A stretch of 64,000 nucleotides of DNA from Owenweeksia sp. (GCA_028285465.1 JANQPD010000030.1:141673-205672); one strand, 5' to 3'; numbered from the stretch's first letter, positions 27,649 to 37,373 are shown. A program made the numbers and translations. Notes: generated by a model not told the origin, from the sequence alone.

Positions 27649-27700
27649 CCCCAACGTTTGTATAAACGCACCCTGGGTTGCCAGGGTGCGTTTATTTTTA
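27649..27700. repeat. Palindrome between divergent genes, attC-like
   Basis: CCCCAACGTTTGT is followed by ATAAACGCACCCTGG gttg CCAGGGTGCGTTTAT, a perfect 15-pair inverted repeat with a 4-base loop (27662-27695). The CCCCAAC end matches the repeat at 27196-27251. The perfect stem is more terminator-like than usual attC. It lies between the membrane gene (minus) and tex (plus). Confidence 0.45.
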
Positions 27701-27776
27701 GTTTCCCCGTCCTGCAATTTACATTTTTCAAAGGACTGCCCACCCCCTATCTTTACCGCCCTTTCACACAGAAAAC

Positions 27777-29912
27777 ATGAGCGCTAGCCTGATCTCTATC
27801 CTTACCCAACAATTGCACCTTCCTTCCTGGCAGGTACAAAACACCATTCAACTGTTTGACGAAGGAGCTACCATTCCTTTTATTGCGCGTTACCGCAAAG
27901 AGAGAACCGGGGGTTTAGACGAAACGCAAGTGGAGGAGATCCAAAAGCAATACAACGGCCTGCAAGAGGTCGAAAAACGCCGGCAAAGCATCATCAAAAG
28001 CATTGCACAGCAAGAGAAGCTCAGCCCGGAGCTATTGGAAAAGCTCAACCACAGCTGGACCCTTACTGCTTTGGAAGACCTGTACCTCCCCTATAAGCCC
28101 AAACGGAAAACAAAAGCGAGCATTGCCCGGGCACAGGGCCTGGAGCCCCTGGCCGGCAACCTGATGAAGCAGCAAAGCGGAGACGTAGAAAGGCTCGCCC
28201 ATCGTTTTTTGAGCCAGGAAGTAGAAAGCATTGCAGATGCCCTGCAAGGTGCCCGCTATATCATAGCTGAATGGATCAATGAACGGGCCTATGCCCGGGA
28301 AAGCTTGCGCAGGCTTTTCCAGCGGGAAGCACAGGTGCTAGCCAAAGCTGTAAAAAAGCAATGGGCAGAAAAACCGGAGGAAGCCCGGAAGTACAGGGAC
28401 TACCAGGCATTCGGTGAGGCCCTGAAGCGCATTCCCAGCCACCGCTACCTGGCCTTGAGGCGGGGAGAAAGCGAGGGCTTTTTAAAGCTGAGCATTGCCC
28501 CGGATACAGACAGGGCGCTGCAAGAGCTGGAGCGCATCTTTATAAAGGGAAATAACGAAGCCAGCAAGCAGGTGCTACAGGCTATTGAGGATGCCTATAA
28601 GCGCTTGTTGCAGCCTTCTTTAGAAACCGAGTGCAGGCAGGCCGCCAAAGCAAAAGCAGATGCAGAAGCGATACGGGTATTTGCCGCCAATTTGCGCCAG
28701 TTGTTGCTTACGCCGCCCATCGGTCCCAAACGGGTGTTGGGAATAGACCCGGGTTTCAGAACCGGATGCAAACTCGTTTGCCTGGATGAAAAAGGCGACT
28801 TGCTACACAATGAGAACATTTACCCGCATCCTCCACAACGCGAGGCCTCCCGTGTAATGAGTAAAATAAACCAGTTGGTAGAAGCCTATAAACTGGAAGC
28901 CATCGCCATTGGCAACGGCACCGCAGGGCGTGAAACCGAAGACCTGGTAAGGAGAATGCGCTTTAAACGGGACGTAGCCGTATACGTGGTAAACGAAGCC
29001 GGGGCCAGTATTTATTCTGCTTCAAAAGTGGCCCGGGAAGAGTTTCCCACCTATGATGTAACTGTGCGTGGTGCCGTGAGCATCGGCCGCAGGTTAATGG
29101 ACCCGCTGGCGGAGTTGGTGAAAATTGACCCAAAGTCTATTGGCGTAGGACAATACCAACACGATGTAGACCAAACCAAACTAAAAGAAAGCCTGGACCG
29201 CACGGTAGAAAGCGTAGTGAACCAGGTAGGCGTAAACCTCAATACCGCCAGTGCTTCTCTTCTGCAGTATGTTTCGGGCATAGGTTCCGGCCTCGCAGAA
29301 AAGATCGTTGCACACCGCCAGGCACACGGGGCCTTCAGTACGCGAGAGGCGCTTAAAGACGTAAGCGGGCTGGGCAATAAGGCATTTGAGCAGGCAGCCG
29401 GTTTCCTGCGCATCCCTGCTGCTAAAAACCCGCTCGACAACAGCGCTGTCCATCCTGAAGCGTATGCCGTAGTAATGCGTATGGCCCGTACGCTTCAACT
29501 TTCGCTGGAAGCACTTGTCGGCAATCAAAAAGCTTTACAAGGCCTGGACCTAAAGGCGTTTGTTACGGAAGGTATCGGGTTGCCCACCCTAGAAGATGTA
29601 GTAAGAGAATTGATCAAGCCCGGACGCGATATCCGGGGTAAAGCCACGGCTTTTGCCTTTGATCCGGGTGTGCGGAAAGTAGAAGACCTTAAACCGGGCA
29701 TGCTGCTAAACGGGCTCGTGAGCAACATCACCAATTTCGGAGCTTTTGTAGACATCGGGGTAAAGCAAGACGGCCTTGTTCACGTTTCCCAGCTGGCAGA
29801 CCGCTTTGTGAGCGACCCGAATGAGGTGGTACACCTCAACCAGCAGGTGCGCGTAAAAGTATTGGAAGTAGACACAGCGCACAAGCGAATACAGTTGAGT
29901 ATGAAAATATAG
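27777..29912 (+). CDS. tex: Tex-family RNA-binding transcription accessory protein
   Basis: The product has 711 residues with all Tex domains: Tex-N helices ('NTIQLFDEGATIPFIARYRKERTGGLDE'), a YqgF/RNase H-like domain ('RVLGIDPGFRTGCKLVCLD' and 'IAIGNGTAGRETEDLV'), helix-hairpin-helix ('LLQYVSGIGSGLAEKIVAHR' and 'LKDVSGLGNKAFEQAAGFLRI'), and a C-terminal S1 domain ('LLNGLVSNITNFGAFVDIGVKQDGLVHVSQL'). It binds nucleic acid and affects transcription. It is a cytoplasmic single-gene unit in this window. Confidence 0.95.
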   Translation: MSASLISILTQQLHLPSWQVQNTIQLFDEGATIPFIARYRKERTGGLDETQVEEIQKQYNGLQEVEKRRQSIIKSIAQQEKLSPELLEKLNHSWTLTALEDLYLPYKPKRKTKASIARAQGLEPLAGNLMKQQSGDVERLAHRFLSQEVESIADALQGARYIIAEWINERAYARESLRRLFQREAQVLAKAVKKQWAEKPEEARKYRDYQAFGEALKRIPSHRYLALRRGESEGFLKLSIAPDTDRALQELERIFIKGNNEASKQVLQAIEDAYKRLLQPSLETECRQAAKAKADAEAIRVFAANLRQLLLTPPIGPKRVLGIDPGFRTGCKLVCLDEKGDLLHNENIYPHPPQREASRVMSKINQLVEAYKLEAIAIGNGTAGRETEDLVRRMRFKRDVAVYVVNEAGASIYSASKVAREEFPTYDVTVRGAVSIGRRLMDPLAELVKIDPKSIGVGQYQHDVDQTKLKESLDRTVESVVNQVGVNLNTASASLLQYVSGIGSGLAEKIVAHRQAHGAFSTREALKDVSGLGNKAFEQAAGFLRIPAAKNPLDNSAVHPEAYAVVMRMARTLQLSLEALVGNQKALQGLDLKAFVTEGIGLPTLEDVVRELIKPGRDIRGKATAFAFDPGVRKVEDLKPGMLLNGLVSNITNFGAFVDIGVKQDGLVHVSQLADRFVSDPNEVVHLNQQVRVKVLEVDTAHKRIQLSMKI

Positions 29913-29975
29913 CTGTACCTCAGAAAAGCAATACCGAATGCCGCGCACAGGCTTTTAAGCCGGTCCGCTTCTCTC

Positions 29976-30791
29976 CTATTCTTTTTTCCCCGCTGCTTCC
30001 ATAGCCTTGCGCACACTGCCGTGTTTGCGGAGCAAAGCCCCTGCCTCTTCTGCAGAAAGGTGTAGTGCCTCCATGAGCATGCGTGTACCTCGATCGAGCA
30101 GTTTGTGGTTGCTCAGCTGCATATCTACCATGCGGTTGCCCTTTACCCTGCCCAAGCGGATCATTACAGCGGTTGAGAGCATATTGAGGATCAATTTTTG
30201 AGCAGTACCGGCCTTCATGCGCGTGCTGCCCGTTACAAACTCGGGGCCCACCACAGCCACAATGGGATAATCGGCCACGTCAATAAGCGGGGCCTTTTCG
30301 TTACACGTTATACACCCTGTAGCAATCCCCCTATCCTGGCAGTCTTTTAACCCACCTGTAACATAAGGTGTGGTGCCAGAGGCCGCAATGCCGATCACCA
30401 GGTCTTTTTCGGAAACATCAAAAGCTTCCAGGTCTTTAAAAGCCTGTCGGGTATCGTCTTCCGCAAACTCCACTGCTTTTCGTATAGCGCCATCCCCCCC
30501 GGCAATCAAACCGATCACCTGGCCCGGATCTGCCCCAAAGGTTGGTGGCAGTTCGGAGGCATCCAAGATGCCTAAACGCCCGCTGGTACCTGCGCCAATG
30601 TAAAAAATCCGTCCGCCTGCCTTAAGCAGCTCTACCGCTTTTTCAGCCAGGGCTTCTATTTGCGGCAGGGCTTTTTCAACGGCTAGGGGCACAGCCCGGT
30701 CTTCCTGGTTCATGTTGCGCAAGAGGTCTGCCAGAGGCATTTGCTCCAGGTGGTTGTACTTGCTTTCTGATTCCGTGGTTTTTAGGGTCAT
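29976..30791 (-). CDS. murQ: N-acetylmuramic acid 6-phosphate etherase
   Basis: It cleaves the lactyl ether of MurNAc-6-P to GlcNAc-6-P and D-lactate in cell-wall recycling. The 271-residue product has the SIS-domain motif 'IFYIGAGTSGRLGILDASELPPTFG', and the family's 'EDDTRQAFKDLEAF' and 'FVTGSTRMKAGTAQKLILNMLSTA'. The active-site Glu is in 'DASELPPTFG'. The short C-terminal helical domain is present but trimmed compared with longer homologues. It is third in a minus-strand run after the fused E1 and the RNA methyltransferase gene (11-base gap). Confidence 0.93.
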   Translation of the reverse strand: MTLKTTESESKYNHLEQMPLADLLRNMNQEDRAVPLAVEKALPQIEALAEKAVELLKAGGRIFYIGAGTSGRLGILDASELPPTFGADPGQVIGLIAGGDGAIRKAVEFAEDDTRQAFKDLEAFDVSEKDLVIGIAASGTTPYVTGGLKDCQDRGIATGCITCNEKAPLIDVADYPIVAVVGPEFVTGSTRMKAGTAQKLILNMLSTAVMIRLGRVKGNRMVDMQLSNHKLLDRGTRMLMEALHLSAEEAGALLRKHGSVRKAMEAAGKKE

Positions 30792-30802
30792 CAGCCGTTA
30801 TT

Positions 30803-32029
30803 TCAGGATACCTTTTGCAACAAGGCCATGTAAAAGCCGTCACTGGCCTTTGCAGGGGATATCCTTTGTTCTTCGATAAGTTTAAAACCTGTGTTGCGTG
30901 TAAGGAAGCCGGCTACCTGTTTTTCATTTTCAGAAGGCAAAATGGAGCAGGTGGCGTACACGCACATACCGCCTGTTTTCAACATTTTAGTGTAACTATC
31001 CAGGATGTCTTTCTGGATACTGCGTACCCGGTCTAAATGATCCGGCTGCAGCTTCCATTTGGTATCCGGGTTGCGCTTGATTACCCCGGTACCACTACAC
31101 GGAACGTCCAGCAACAAACGGTCTGCGGTATTATGCAGGCGCTTAATGCTCTTGCTGCTTTCAATGGGGCGCGTTTCTATGTTGTGCACCCCGTTTCTGC
31201 GGGCGCGTTTCTTCAACTCATTGAGCTTCCAGGCTTCCACATCCATGGCAATGATGCTGCCCTTGTTTTCCATAAGAGCGGCCAGGTGTAAAGCCTTGCC
31301 CCCCGCTCCGGCACAGGCATCGATCACCCGCATGCCCGGCTCTACCTGCAAAAAGGGCGCGATTTGTTGTGAGCCTCCATCCTGCACTTCAAAAAGCCCG
31401 TTTTGAAAACTGGGGTTCTTAAAGGTCTGGCTGCGCTCCTGCAGGATGAGACCTATTTCGTTCGCAGGTAGTTCAACAGTAGGCACCCCTTCTTCGGCCA
31501 GTATATCTTTTAAGCTCTTGCGATCGGTTTTAAGGGTGTTGGTTCGTATAACCACCTCAGCAGGCCGGTTTAGCTCTGCCGCCATTTTTGGCCACAGGGG
31601 GCCAAGTTCTTCCGTGGCCAGTTCATCGAACCAGATCGGAAAGGATTGCACAACGCCCGTTTCTTTAGACATGCTGCGCCTGGAGCGGTTCAGGTCATAA
31701 TCCTTTAAATCATCCCACTGATGCCAATCGCTAAGCGTATAGCCCTTTGTGAGCCACCAGAGGCCAAACAGCCGGTATAGTTCCTTTCGCTTCAGGGAAG
31801 GCTCCCGCCCCATTAGTTCCCAGAGGTAGCGCCACCACCTTACGATCTCATAGGTGCTCTCGGCAATAAATGCCCGGTCGCGGGCGCCCCATTTCTTATT
31901 GCTCTTAAGGATGCGCTCCAGCACTTTATCAACATAATAGCCTTTGCCAAAAGAGGTTTCGAGGGCTTCTATTACAGCGGCCACCAGGTTTTTATGCAGC
32001 TTGGGCTGCGCATTCTGCTGTTGTTTCAA
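30803..32029 (-). CDS. RsmB/NOP-type RNA m5C methyltransferase
   Basis: The product has 408 residues. The SAM-binding motif I is 'MRVIDACAGAGGKALHLAALM', motif IV with a catalytic Cys is 'LLLDVPCSGTGVIKRNPD', and motif VI carries the second Cys ('MCVYATCSILPSENEKQV'). This is the two-Cys arrangement of RNA cytosine-5 methyltransferases of the NOL1/NOP2/Sun type; rRNA is the usual target. The N-terminal domain ('LVAAVIEALETSFGKGYYVDKVL') is of the RsmB-like helper type. The start codon is TTG at 32029, with no ATG nearby. It lies 20 bases after the fused E1 gene. Confidence 0.88.
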   Translation of the reverse strand: MKQQQNAQPKLHKNLVAAVIEALETSFGKGYYVDKVLERILKSNKKWGARDRAFIAESTYEIVRWWRYLWELMGREPSLKRKELYRLFGLWWLTKGYTLSDWHQWDDLKDYDLNRSRRSMSKETGVVQSFPIWFDELATEELGPLWPKMAAELNRPAEVVIRTNTLKTDRKSLKDILAEEGVPTVELPANEIGLILQERSQTFKNPSFQNGLFEVQDGGSQQIAPFLQVEPGMRVIDACAGAGGKALHLAALMENKGSIIAMDVEAWKLNELKKRARRNGVHNIETRPIESSKSIKRLHNTADRLLLDVPCSGTGVIKRNPDTKWKLQPDHLDRVRSIQKDILDSYTKMLKTGGMCVYATCSILPSENEKQVAGFLTRNTGFKLIEEQRISPAKASDGFYMALLQKVS

Positions 32030-32049
32030 GGGAATCCGTTACAAGGGGT

Positions 32050-34452
32050 TTACAGAGCCGGGTACGCTTCCGGGTCGAATTCATGCATAATGTGGTATAC
32101 TTTTTCGAAGACATCATCTGCACTGGGCTTACTGAAATAATCTCCATCCGAGCCATAGGCCGGGCGATGCGCCTTAGCCGTTAACGTCTGTGGTTTACTA
32201 TCGAGGTAAAGGTAGGCACCCTGCTCTTCTACAACCTGTTGCAAAATAAAGGCACTCGCTCCTCCCGGTACGTCTTCGTCTACCACTAACAAGCGGCCGG
32301 TTTTGGCTACACTTTCCTTAATGTAGTGGTTTACATCAAAGGGCAAAAGACTTTGTATATCAATAACTTCAACAGAGATACCAAACTTCTCCAACTCCTC
32401 CGCTGCTTCCATTACTACCCGGCAGGTACTGCCATAGGTCACTATAGTTATGGCATCGCCTTCTTTAATGGTTTCGGGTATACCCAGCGGGGTTCTTAAC
32501 TCCGGCAGGTTATCGGGCATTTTCTCCTTCAGGCGATAGCCATTGAGGCATTCTATGATAAGCGCAGGCTCATCGCTTTCCAGCATGGTATTGTAAAAAC
32601 CTGCAGCCTTGGTCATGTTACGCGGTACTAGTATATGTATGCCGCGTAGCGCGTTGATCACGGTCCCCATAGGAGAGCCGGAATGCCAGATGCCCTCCAG
32701 GCGGTGTCCGCGCGTGCGAATGATCACCGGGGCCTTTTGCCCGCCTTTGGTGCGGTATTGCAAGGTCGCAAGGTCATCGCTCATGATCTGCAAGGCATAG
32801 AGCAAATAATCCAGGTACTGGATCTCAGCTATAGGACGCAATCCGCGCATGGCCATGCCTATGCCCTGCCCGAGAATAGTCGCTTCGCGTATGCCGGTAT
32901 CAAATACACGGTCTTCTCCGTGCTTGTCTTGTAAGCCCTCCAGGCCTTGGTTTACATCCCCGATCTTCCCGCTATCCTCGCCAAAAATGAGCACCTCGGG
33001 GCGGTTGGCCAGCAGTTGGTCAAAGTTATCCCGTAGTATGATCCGGGCATCTACCTCTTCACTCTCCTCAGAGATAGATGCGGGCACTTCCTCTATGGCA
33101 AGGGCATTTTGGGCTGACTCGCTATACAACAGGCTGTTGTACCGGTCGTGGTTTTCGGCCTGAGCTTCCTCCAGCCAATTCTGCAATTCTTGTTTTCGCG
33201 CGGTAGAAGCATGGCGCAGGTATCTCAGCGCTTTACGGCCGGCGCTCACCGCGTCTTTATGCAGGGGTTCACTGATCTTCTTCAATTCAGAAGCCAGGGC
33301 ATTCAGGGCATCCGGGCTGGAAGAGGCGTCTGCCACCCGCTCTATAATAGAGGCTACTCTTACCTGTTCTTCCTTAAGAGGCTCAATAAAGGCTTTCCAG
33401 GCCGCTGCTTTTGCTTCACGGGCTTCCTTTTTGGCTTCCTTTTCCAGGGCATCCATTTCTTCATCGTCGGCCATGCCGTTCATCACTACCCATTCCCTCA
33501 TTTTTTTGAGGCAGTCAAAGTCACGCTCCCAGTTCAGGCGCTGCTCATTTTTGTACCGCTCATGCGACCCACTGGTGCTATGGCCCTGTGGCTGAGTAAT
33601 TTCACGCACATGAATTAATACCGGGATGTGCTTTTCGCGTGCAATTTTATCGGCTTTCTCATACACTTCAATCAACGAAGCATAATCCCAGCCCTTTACC
33701 CGGAAGATCTCGAAGCCCTCCGCATCATCGGTGCGCTGAAAGCCTTTGAGTATTTCCGAAATGTTTTCTTTAGTGGTTTGGTATTTACTGTGTACCGAAA
33801 TGCCATAGTCGTCATCCCATACCGAGATCACCATAGGCACCTGCATTACACCTGCTGCGTTAAAGGTTTCAAAAAACAAACCCTCGGAAGTTGAAGCATT
33901 TCCGATGGTACCCCAGGCTACCTCGTTTCCCTTTTGGGAAAAGGGGTTCTCTCCATGCAGTTTTTCATTTTCCCGGTACACTTTAGAAGCTTCCGCCAAC
34001 CCCAACAAACGAGGCATTTGTGCAGCGGTGGGCGACACGTCTGCAGAAGAATTCTTTTGTTCCCGTACATTCTTCCAGGCCCCGTTTTCATCGAGGCTGC
34101 GGGTGGCAAAGTGCCCGTTCATTTGCCTTCCGGCCGAGGCGGGCTCGTTTTCCAGGCGGGTATCGGCATACAAACTGGCAAAAAATTCCTGTACAGTAAG
34201 TGCGCCAATGGCAAGCATAAACGTTTGGTCGCGGTAATAGCCACTCCTGAAATCTCCATTCTGAAACACTTTTGCCCAGGCAATCTGGGCCACTTCCTTG
34301 CCATCGCCAAAGATGCCGAACTTTGCTTTTCCGGTAAGCACCTCCCGCCTGCCGATCAGGCTCGCTTCCCGGCTACATACCGCTAGTTTGTAATCGGCCA
34401 GTATCCCGGCTTTCACTTCTTCGAATGACAGATGCTCTTTTACGTTGCTCAT
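32050..34452 (-). CDS. 2-oxoacid dehydrogenase E1, alpha and beta fused
   Basis: The product has 800 residues, with E1-alpha (about 1-400) and E1-beta (about 460-800) in one chain, a build common in Bacteroidota. The thiamine-diphosphate region in alpha reads 'WGTIGNASTSEGLFFETFN' with 'VWDDDYGIS' after it. Beta has 'LIFGEDSGKIGDVNQGLEGLQ', 'DTGIREATILGQGIGMAM' and the transketolase C-terminal domain ('AITIVTYGSTCRVVMEAAEEL'). It decarboxylates pyruvate, branched-chain or other 2-oxoacids. The E2 and E3 genes are not in the window, so the substrate is uncertain. Confidence 0.92.
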   Translation of the reverse strand: MSNVKEHLSFEEVKAGILADYKLAVCSREASLIGRREVLTGKAKFGIFGDGKEVAQIAWAKVFQNGDFRSGYYRDQTFMLAIGALTVQEFFASLYADTRLENEPASAGRQMNGHFATRSLDENGAWKNVREQKNSSADVSPTAAQMPRLLGLAEASKVYRENEKLHGENPFSQKGNEVAWGTIGNASTSEGLFFETFNAAGVMQVPMVISVWDDDYGISVHSKYQTTKENISEILKGFQRTDDAEGFEIFRVKGWDYASLIEVYEKADKIAREKHIPVLIHVREITQPQGHSTSGSHERYKNEQRLNWERDFDCLKKMREWVVMNGMADDEEMDALEKEAKKEAREAKAAAWKAFIEPLKEEQVRVASIIERVADASSSPDALNALASELKKISEPLHKDAVSAGRKALRYLRHASTARKQELQNWLEEAQAENHDRYNSLLYSESAQNALAIEEVPASISEESEEVDARIILRDNFDQLLANRPEVLIFGEDSGKIGDVNQGLEGLQDKHGEDRVFDTGIREATILGQGIGMAMRGLRPIAEIQYLDYLLYALQIMSDDLATLQYRTKGGQKAPVIIRTRGHRLEGIWHSGSPMGTVINALRGIHILVPRNMTKAAGFYNTMLESDEPALIIECLNGYRLKEKMPDNLPELRTPLGIPETIKEGDAITIVTYGSTCRVVMEAAEELEKFGISVEVIDIQSLLPFDVNHYIKESVAKTGRLLVVDEDVPGGASAFILQQVVEEQGAYLYLDSKPQTLTAKAHRPAYGSDGDYFSKPSADDVFEKVYHIMHEFDPEAYPAL

Positions 34453-34577
34453 ATATATAATCGCTTAGAAAAGGGGGTTAAGAAGGAGTGCAAAGGTAGC
34501 CAAAAAATAAGCGTTTTTTGCGTGGGCTAAGGTATTGATGCTTAACAAAAAGCCGGCCTGGCATCGACATAAATCCA

Positions 34578-35231
34578 TTAGATTTCTTCTAATGGCAAAG
34601 AAACGACCTTCGGAAGCAAAGCTTTGCTTTCCAACACCATAGGCGCCTTCATAAACTGCTCTGCGTAGCGGCTTTCGTAGGTCCCTTTTGTTTCGCCCGA
34701 CAGCAATACCTGTGCTTTTGGAAAGCTTTCCGATACCCGGTACACCATGGTCAACAGCTGATTCCGCAAAACCTTGTTTGCCTTGTGCACTACCAGCATA
34801 CGCATGCTGATCAGGTTGATCCCTTCTATGGAAAGCAATTCATGTACGCGTTTGGGGGTTCCGATCACGATATCGCTGCCAAAGTATATTTTATCTTTTT
34901 GTTCCAGGATGTTTCCTTTTTCCGTAGCAGGCACTATGCGCAAACCCGTTTCGGCTCCCAGCAGTTCCAGCATACCACTAAAATACAACACACCCTCATC
35001 GGTATGCGTAAGGACCAATGCACGGGGCGTATCTCCTTCCGCAGCTTGTAAAACCTGTAAAAGCGAAAGGGCGATTGCCGTGCTCTTACCTGCCCCTGCC
35101 GGGGCAAAGGCCATAAGGTCTCTGCCGCTCTTTATACCCGCTACCAGCTTTTTTTGAAGGGGACTGGCTTGTTCAAGTCCCAGGTTTGCCGTGCGCTTTA
35201 GTAAGACGGGTGACAGTTTTTTTAAAAACAT
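34578..35231 (-). CDS. Single-domain degenerate DEAD-box protein
   Basis: The product has 217 residues, covering only the first RecA-like domain of a helicase. The Q-motif-like '[33 protein letters not shown]' contains an intact P-loop (AGAGKST). The usual DEAD box is replaced by 'HKAN' in '[15 protein letters not shown]', and SAT by 'SGE' in 'VLLSGETKG'. The second RecA domain is missing. It may bind nucleotide or RNA without unwinding, as an accessory factor. It is divergent from msrB; a TATTTTTG promoter box is 15 bases upstream. An intact reading frame argues for function. Confidence 0.8.
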   Translation of the reverse strand: MFLKKLSPVLLKRTANLGLEQASPLQKKLVAGIKSGRDLMAFAPAGAGKSTAIALSLLQVLQAAEGDTPRALVLTHTDEGVLYFSGMLELLGAETGLRIVPATEKGNILEQKDKIYFGSDIVIGTPKRVHELLSIEGINLISMRMLVVHKANKVLRNQLLTMVYRVSESFPKAQVLLSGETKGTYESRYAEQFMKAPMVLESKALLPKVVSLPLEEI

Positions 35232-35245
35232 AGGTGCACTTTTGG

Positions 35246-35253
35246 CAAAAATA
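35246..35253 (-). promoter_or_regulatory. -7 box for the DEAD-box protein gene
   Basis: TATTTTTG on the minus strand fits TAnnTTTG and lies 15 bases before the ATG at 35231. No clear -33 TTTG at the right spacing. Confidence 0.35.
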
Positions 35254-35313
35254 AGGCCTCACAACAATCCGTTAGGCCAAGATGTTGCTGAAAACGTATA
35301 TGCTCTAAAACAA

Positions 35314-35856
35314 ATGAAGATGTTGCCCCTAAAAAGCGTTCTGTTTTCCGTTGCGTTCCTTCTCCCGACCGCTATATGGTTGGCGGCCTGCACGAGCTCC
35401 GGCACTGCCGGTAAAGGTGAGGCTGTAGCCAAACTGGAAGAACAGGAAGTACCGGGTGTTAAAAAAGTGATCAAAAGCGAGGAAGAGTGGAAAGAGGTGT
35501 TAAGCGCAGATGAATACCAGGTATTGCGCGAGGCAGGTACGGAACGTGCGTTTACCGGTGACCTTTGGGACAATAAACAAGAGGGGATTTATGTATGTGC
35601 AGCTTGCGCACACCCTCTTTTTTCCTCCCAAACCAAATTCAGATCGGGTACCGGCTGGCCCAGTTTTTACGAACCCATAAGCGATACGGCCATTATTGAA
35701 AAAACAGACCATTCGTTTGGCATGACCCGTACCGAAGTACTCTGTGCCAAATGTGATGGGCACCAGGGACACGTATTCCGTGATGGCCCCGCTCCTACGG
35801 GCTTGCGTTACTGCATCAACTCGATCAGTATGGATTTTGAAGCTTCCGGATCGTGA
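35314..35856 (+). CDS. msrB: Peptide-methionine (R)-S-oxide reductase, lipoprotein form
   Basis: It reduces methionine-R-sulfoxide in proteins. The product has 180 residues from the ATG at 35314 with a lipoprotein signal ('[14 protein letters not shown]'), so it acts on envelope proteins. The MsrB fold has four zinc cysteines in two CxxC pairs ('[10 protein letters not shown]', '[13 protein letters not shown]'), the '[15 protein letters not shown]' block and the catalytic Cys in '[12 protein letters not shown]'. The track start at 35191 adds a segment without family match and is rejected. Envelope MsrB lipoproteins need an external electron donor; none is next to it. Confidence 0.92.
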   Translation: MKMLPLKSVLFSVAFLLPTAIWLAACTSSGTAGKGEAVAKLEEQEVPGVKKVIKSEEEWKEVLSADEYQVLREAGTERAFTGDLWDNKQEGIYVCAACAHPLFSSQTKFRSGTGWPSFYEPISDTAIIEKTDHSFGMTRTEVLCAKCDGHQGHVFRDGPAPTGLRYCINSISMDFEASGS

Positions 35857-35938
35857 GCCTTTCCCAATTATAAAGCACCGGGGCGCTCTGGTTATTTTGT
35901 TGCACTTTTGACGGAAATCAAATCTTTGTTTGCCCTTT

Positions 35939-36544
35939 ATGAAAAAAGTTGAAGGCACCCTGCTTGTTATCCTGATACTGTCGCTTATACTGAACCTCTT
36001 CCTGGTTGCGCTTACCGATGTGCTTATCCTTATGAGCTCTATCTTACTAAGCTTTTTTTACTTCCTCTTTGCGTATCTCTTGCTCAACGGGCGGACCCTC
36101 CGAAACCTTTTTCAACCAGGCCTTAAGCGGTCGAGAATTCTGGAAAGCGCCCTGGCAGGAGTAAGTTTTTCCTACGGTATAATGGGTTTGCTGTTTACCT
36201 GGCTCCACCTTCCCGGTGGAGGTACAACCCTTACCATAGGCATGCTGCTTTTTGTTCCGGTATTTGTATTTTCCGGGTTCAGGTACCGCGCCTCCAGGGA
36301 TCCCTTTTACAAACGCGTACAGGGGCGCACATTGTTTTTCGGTGTACTGGGCGGTCTGTTGCTCCTGCTTCCGGAAGGCAGTATCCGCAATTTTAAATAC
36401 CGGGATTACCCGGCTTACCTGGAAGCCGTTAAGGAAGCTGAGGCAAACCCTTCGGACAAAGCGCTTTGGGAAAAAGTAGACCGGGAAGCACAAAAGATCG
36501 GCAAACGAGCAGCGGTTTCATCACAGAAGCAAGACGCCAAATAG
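35939..36544 (+). CDS. Multi-pass membrane protein, unknown
   Basis: The product has 201 residues with about five hydrophobic segments ('GTLLVILILSLILNLFLVALTDVLILMSSILLSFFYFLFAYLLL' covers two; 'SFSYGIMGLLFTWLHL', 'LTIGMLLFVPVFVFSGF' and 'LFFGVLGGLLLLL' follow). The soluble, charged C-terminus is about 45 residues. A family is not recognised. The track start at 35930 is TTG; the ATG at 35939 is used. It follows msrB by 82 bases, on the same strand. Confidence 0.65.
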   Translation: MKKVEGTLLVILILSLILNLFLVALTDVLILMSSILLSFFYFLFAYLLLNGRTLRNLFQPGLKRSRILESALAGVSFSYGIMGLLFTWLHLPGGGTTLTIGMLLFVPVFVFSGFRYRASRDPFYKRVQGRTLFFGVLGGLLLLLPEGSIRNFKYRDYPAYLEAVKEAEANPSDKALWEKVDREAQKIGKRAAVSSQKQDAK

Positions 36545-36626
36545 GTAAGACAGCACTAGGTAAACACAATGCAAAGCTTGTTTTTTTAAACTTTGGCATT
36601 TAAATTTAATGCTCTAAATCCCTGCT

Positions 36627-37265
36627 ATGCTCGGTGGTTTCGGCTCCATACAATCCATGATCACTTCCTTACGCAACAATAGAAACCTGTTGCGCAACCG
36701 CAAAAAATTATTCCAAAAAGACTTTTCATTTGCCGAAGCCAAGGCTCTTTACCAGGAGAAGAAAAGAATCCTCCAATTTAAAGAAAGTACACCTGCACAG
36801 CTCGCCACTATACGGGAGGAAATCAGAAAAGAACGCAGACGCAACACCTTTGTATACTTCATAGCCGCATTTTTTGCGGCCGTTGTAGTTGGTTTCATAG
36901 GGTACAAAGTGTTTTCACCTGCAATTGTTTCCATCAAGCAAAACCATCTGGCCGAAAGAAAGCAAGAGGCAATGGAAAAAGAACGGAAATTTCTTTTTTA
37001 CGTTACCGATGGGGATACGTGGTTTGAGAAAGGTAGATGGCACAATGCCATTTATCAGTACCGCCTGGCCGTAAACCTGTACCCTGCCGACTTCAACGCC
37101 CGATATCGCCTGGCCCAAGCACTTGTGCAGCATTGCGTTCATTCAGGTGAGGATTGCCGAAACGCTCGTATTACGATAAAGCAACTCATTAAAGAGTACC
37201 CGGAGAATAAGGCCTTACTGCAAACGGAAGCTACACTCCGTGAGCTACCTGGAGCACCTCACTAA
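36627..37265 (+). CDS. Membrane-anchored TPR protein
   Basis: The product has 212 residues. A basic N-terminal region ('ITSLRNNRNLLRNRKKLFQK') and a helical segment precede one transmembrane helix ('FVYFIAAFFAAVVVGFIGYKVF', about 76-97). Behind it is a coiled stretch ('QNHLAERKQEAMEKERKFL') and one or two TPR-like units ('WHNAIYQYRLAVNLYPADFNARYRLAQALV'). The TPR part should be on the periplasmic side. It may scaffold an envelope complex. No partner is evident from neighbours. Confidence 0.65.
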   Translation: MLGGFGSIQSMITSLRNNRNLLRNRKKLFQKDFSFAEAKALYQEKKRILQFKESTPAQLATIREEIRKERRRNTFVYFIAAFFAAVVVGFIGYKVFSPAIVSIKQNHLAERKQEAMEKERKFLFYVTDGDTWFEKGRWHNAIYQYRLAVNLYPADFNARYRLAQALVQHCVHSGEDCRNARITIKQLIKEYPENKALLQTEATLRELPGAPH

Positions 37266-37373
37266 ATCTTCACTTCATAAAAGCTTAGAAAAAACATCAT
37301 TGCTGATGTCTCAAAAGAGTGGTGTAAATCCTAAGGATATTGCCTATCTTTATAATCTAAAAATCAGGTAGAT

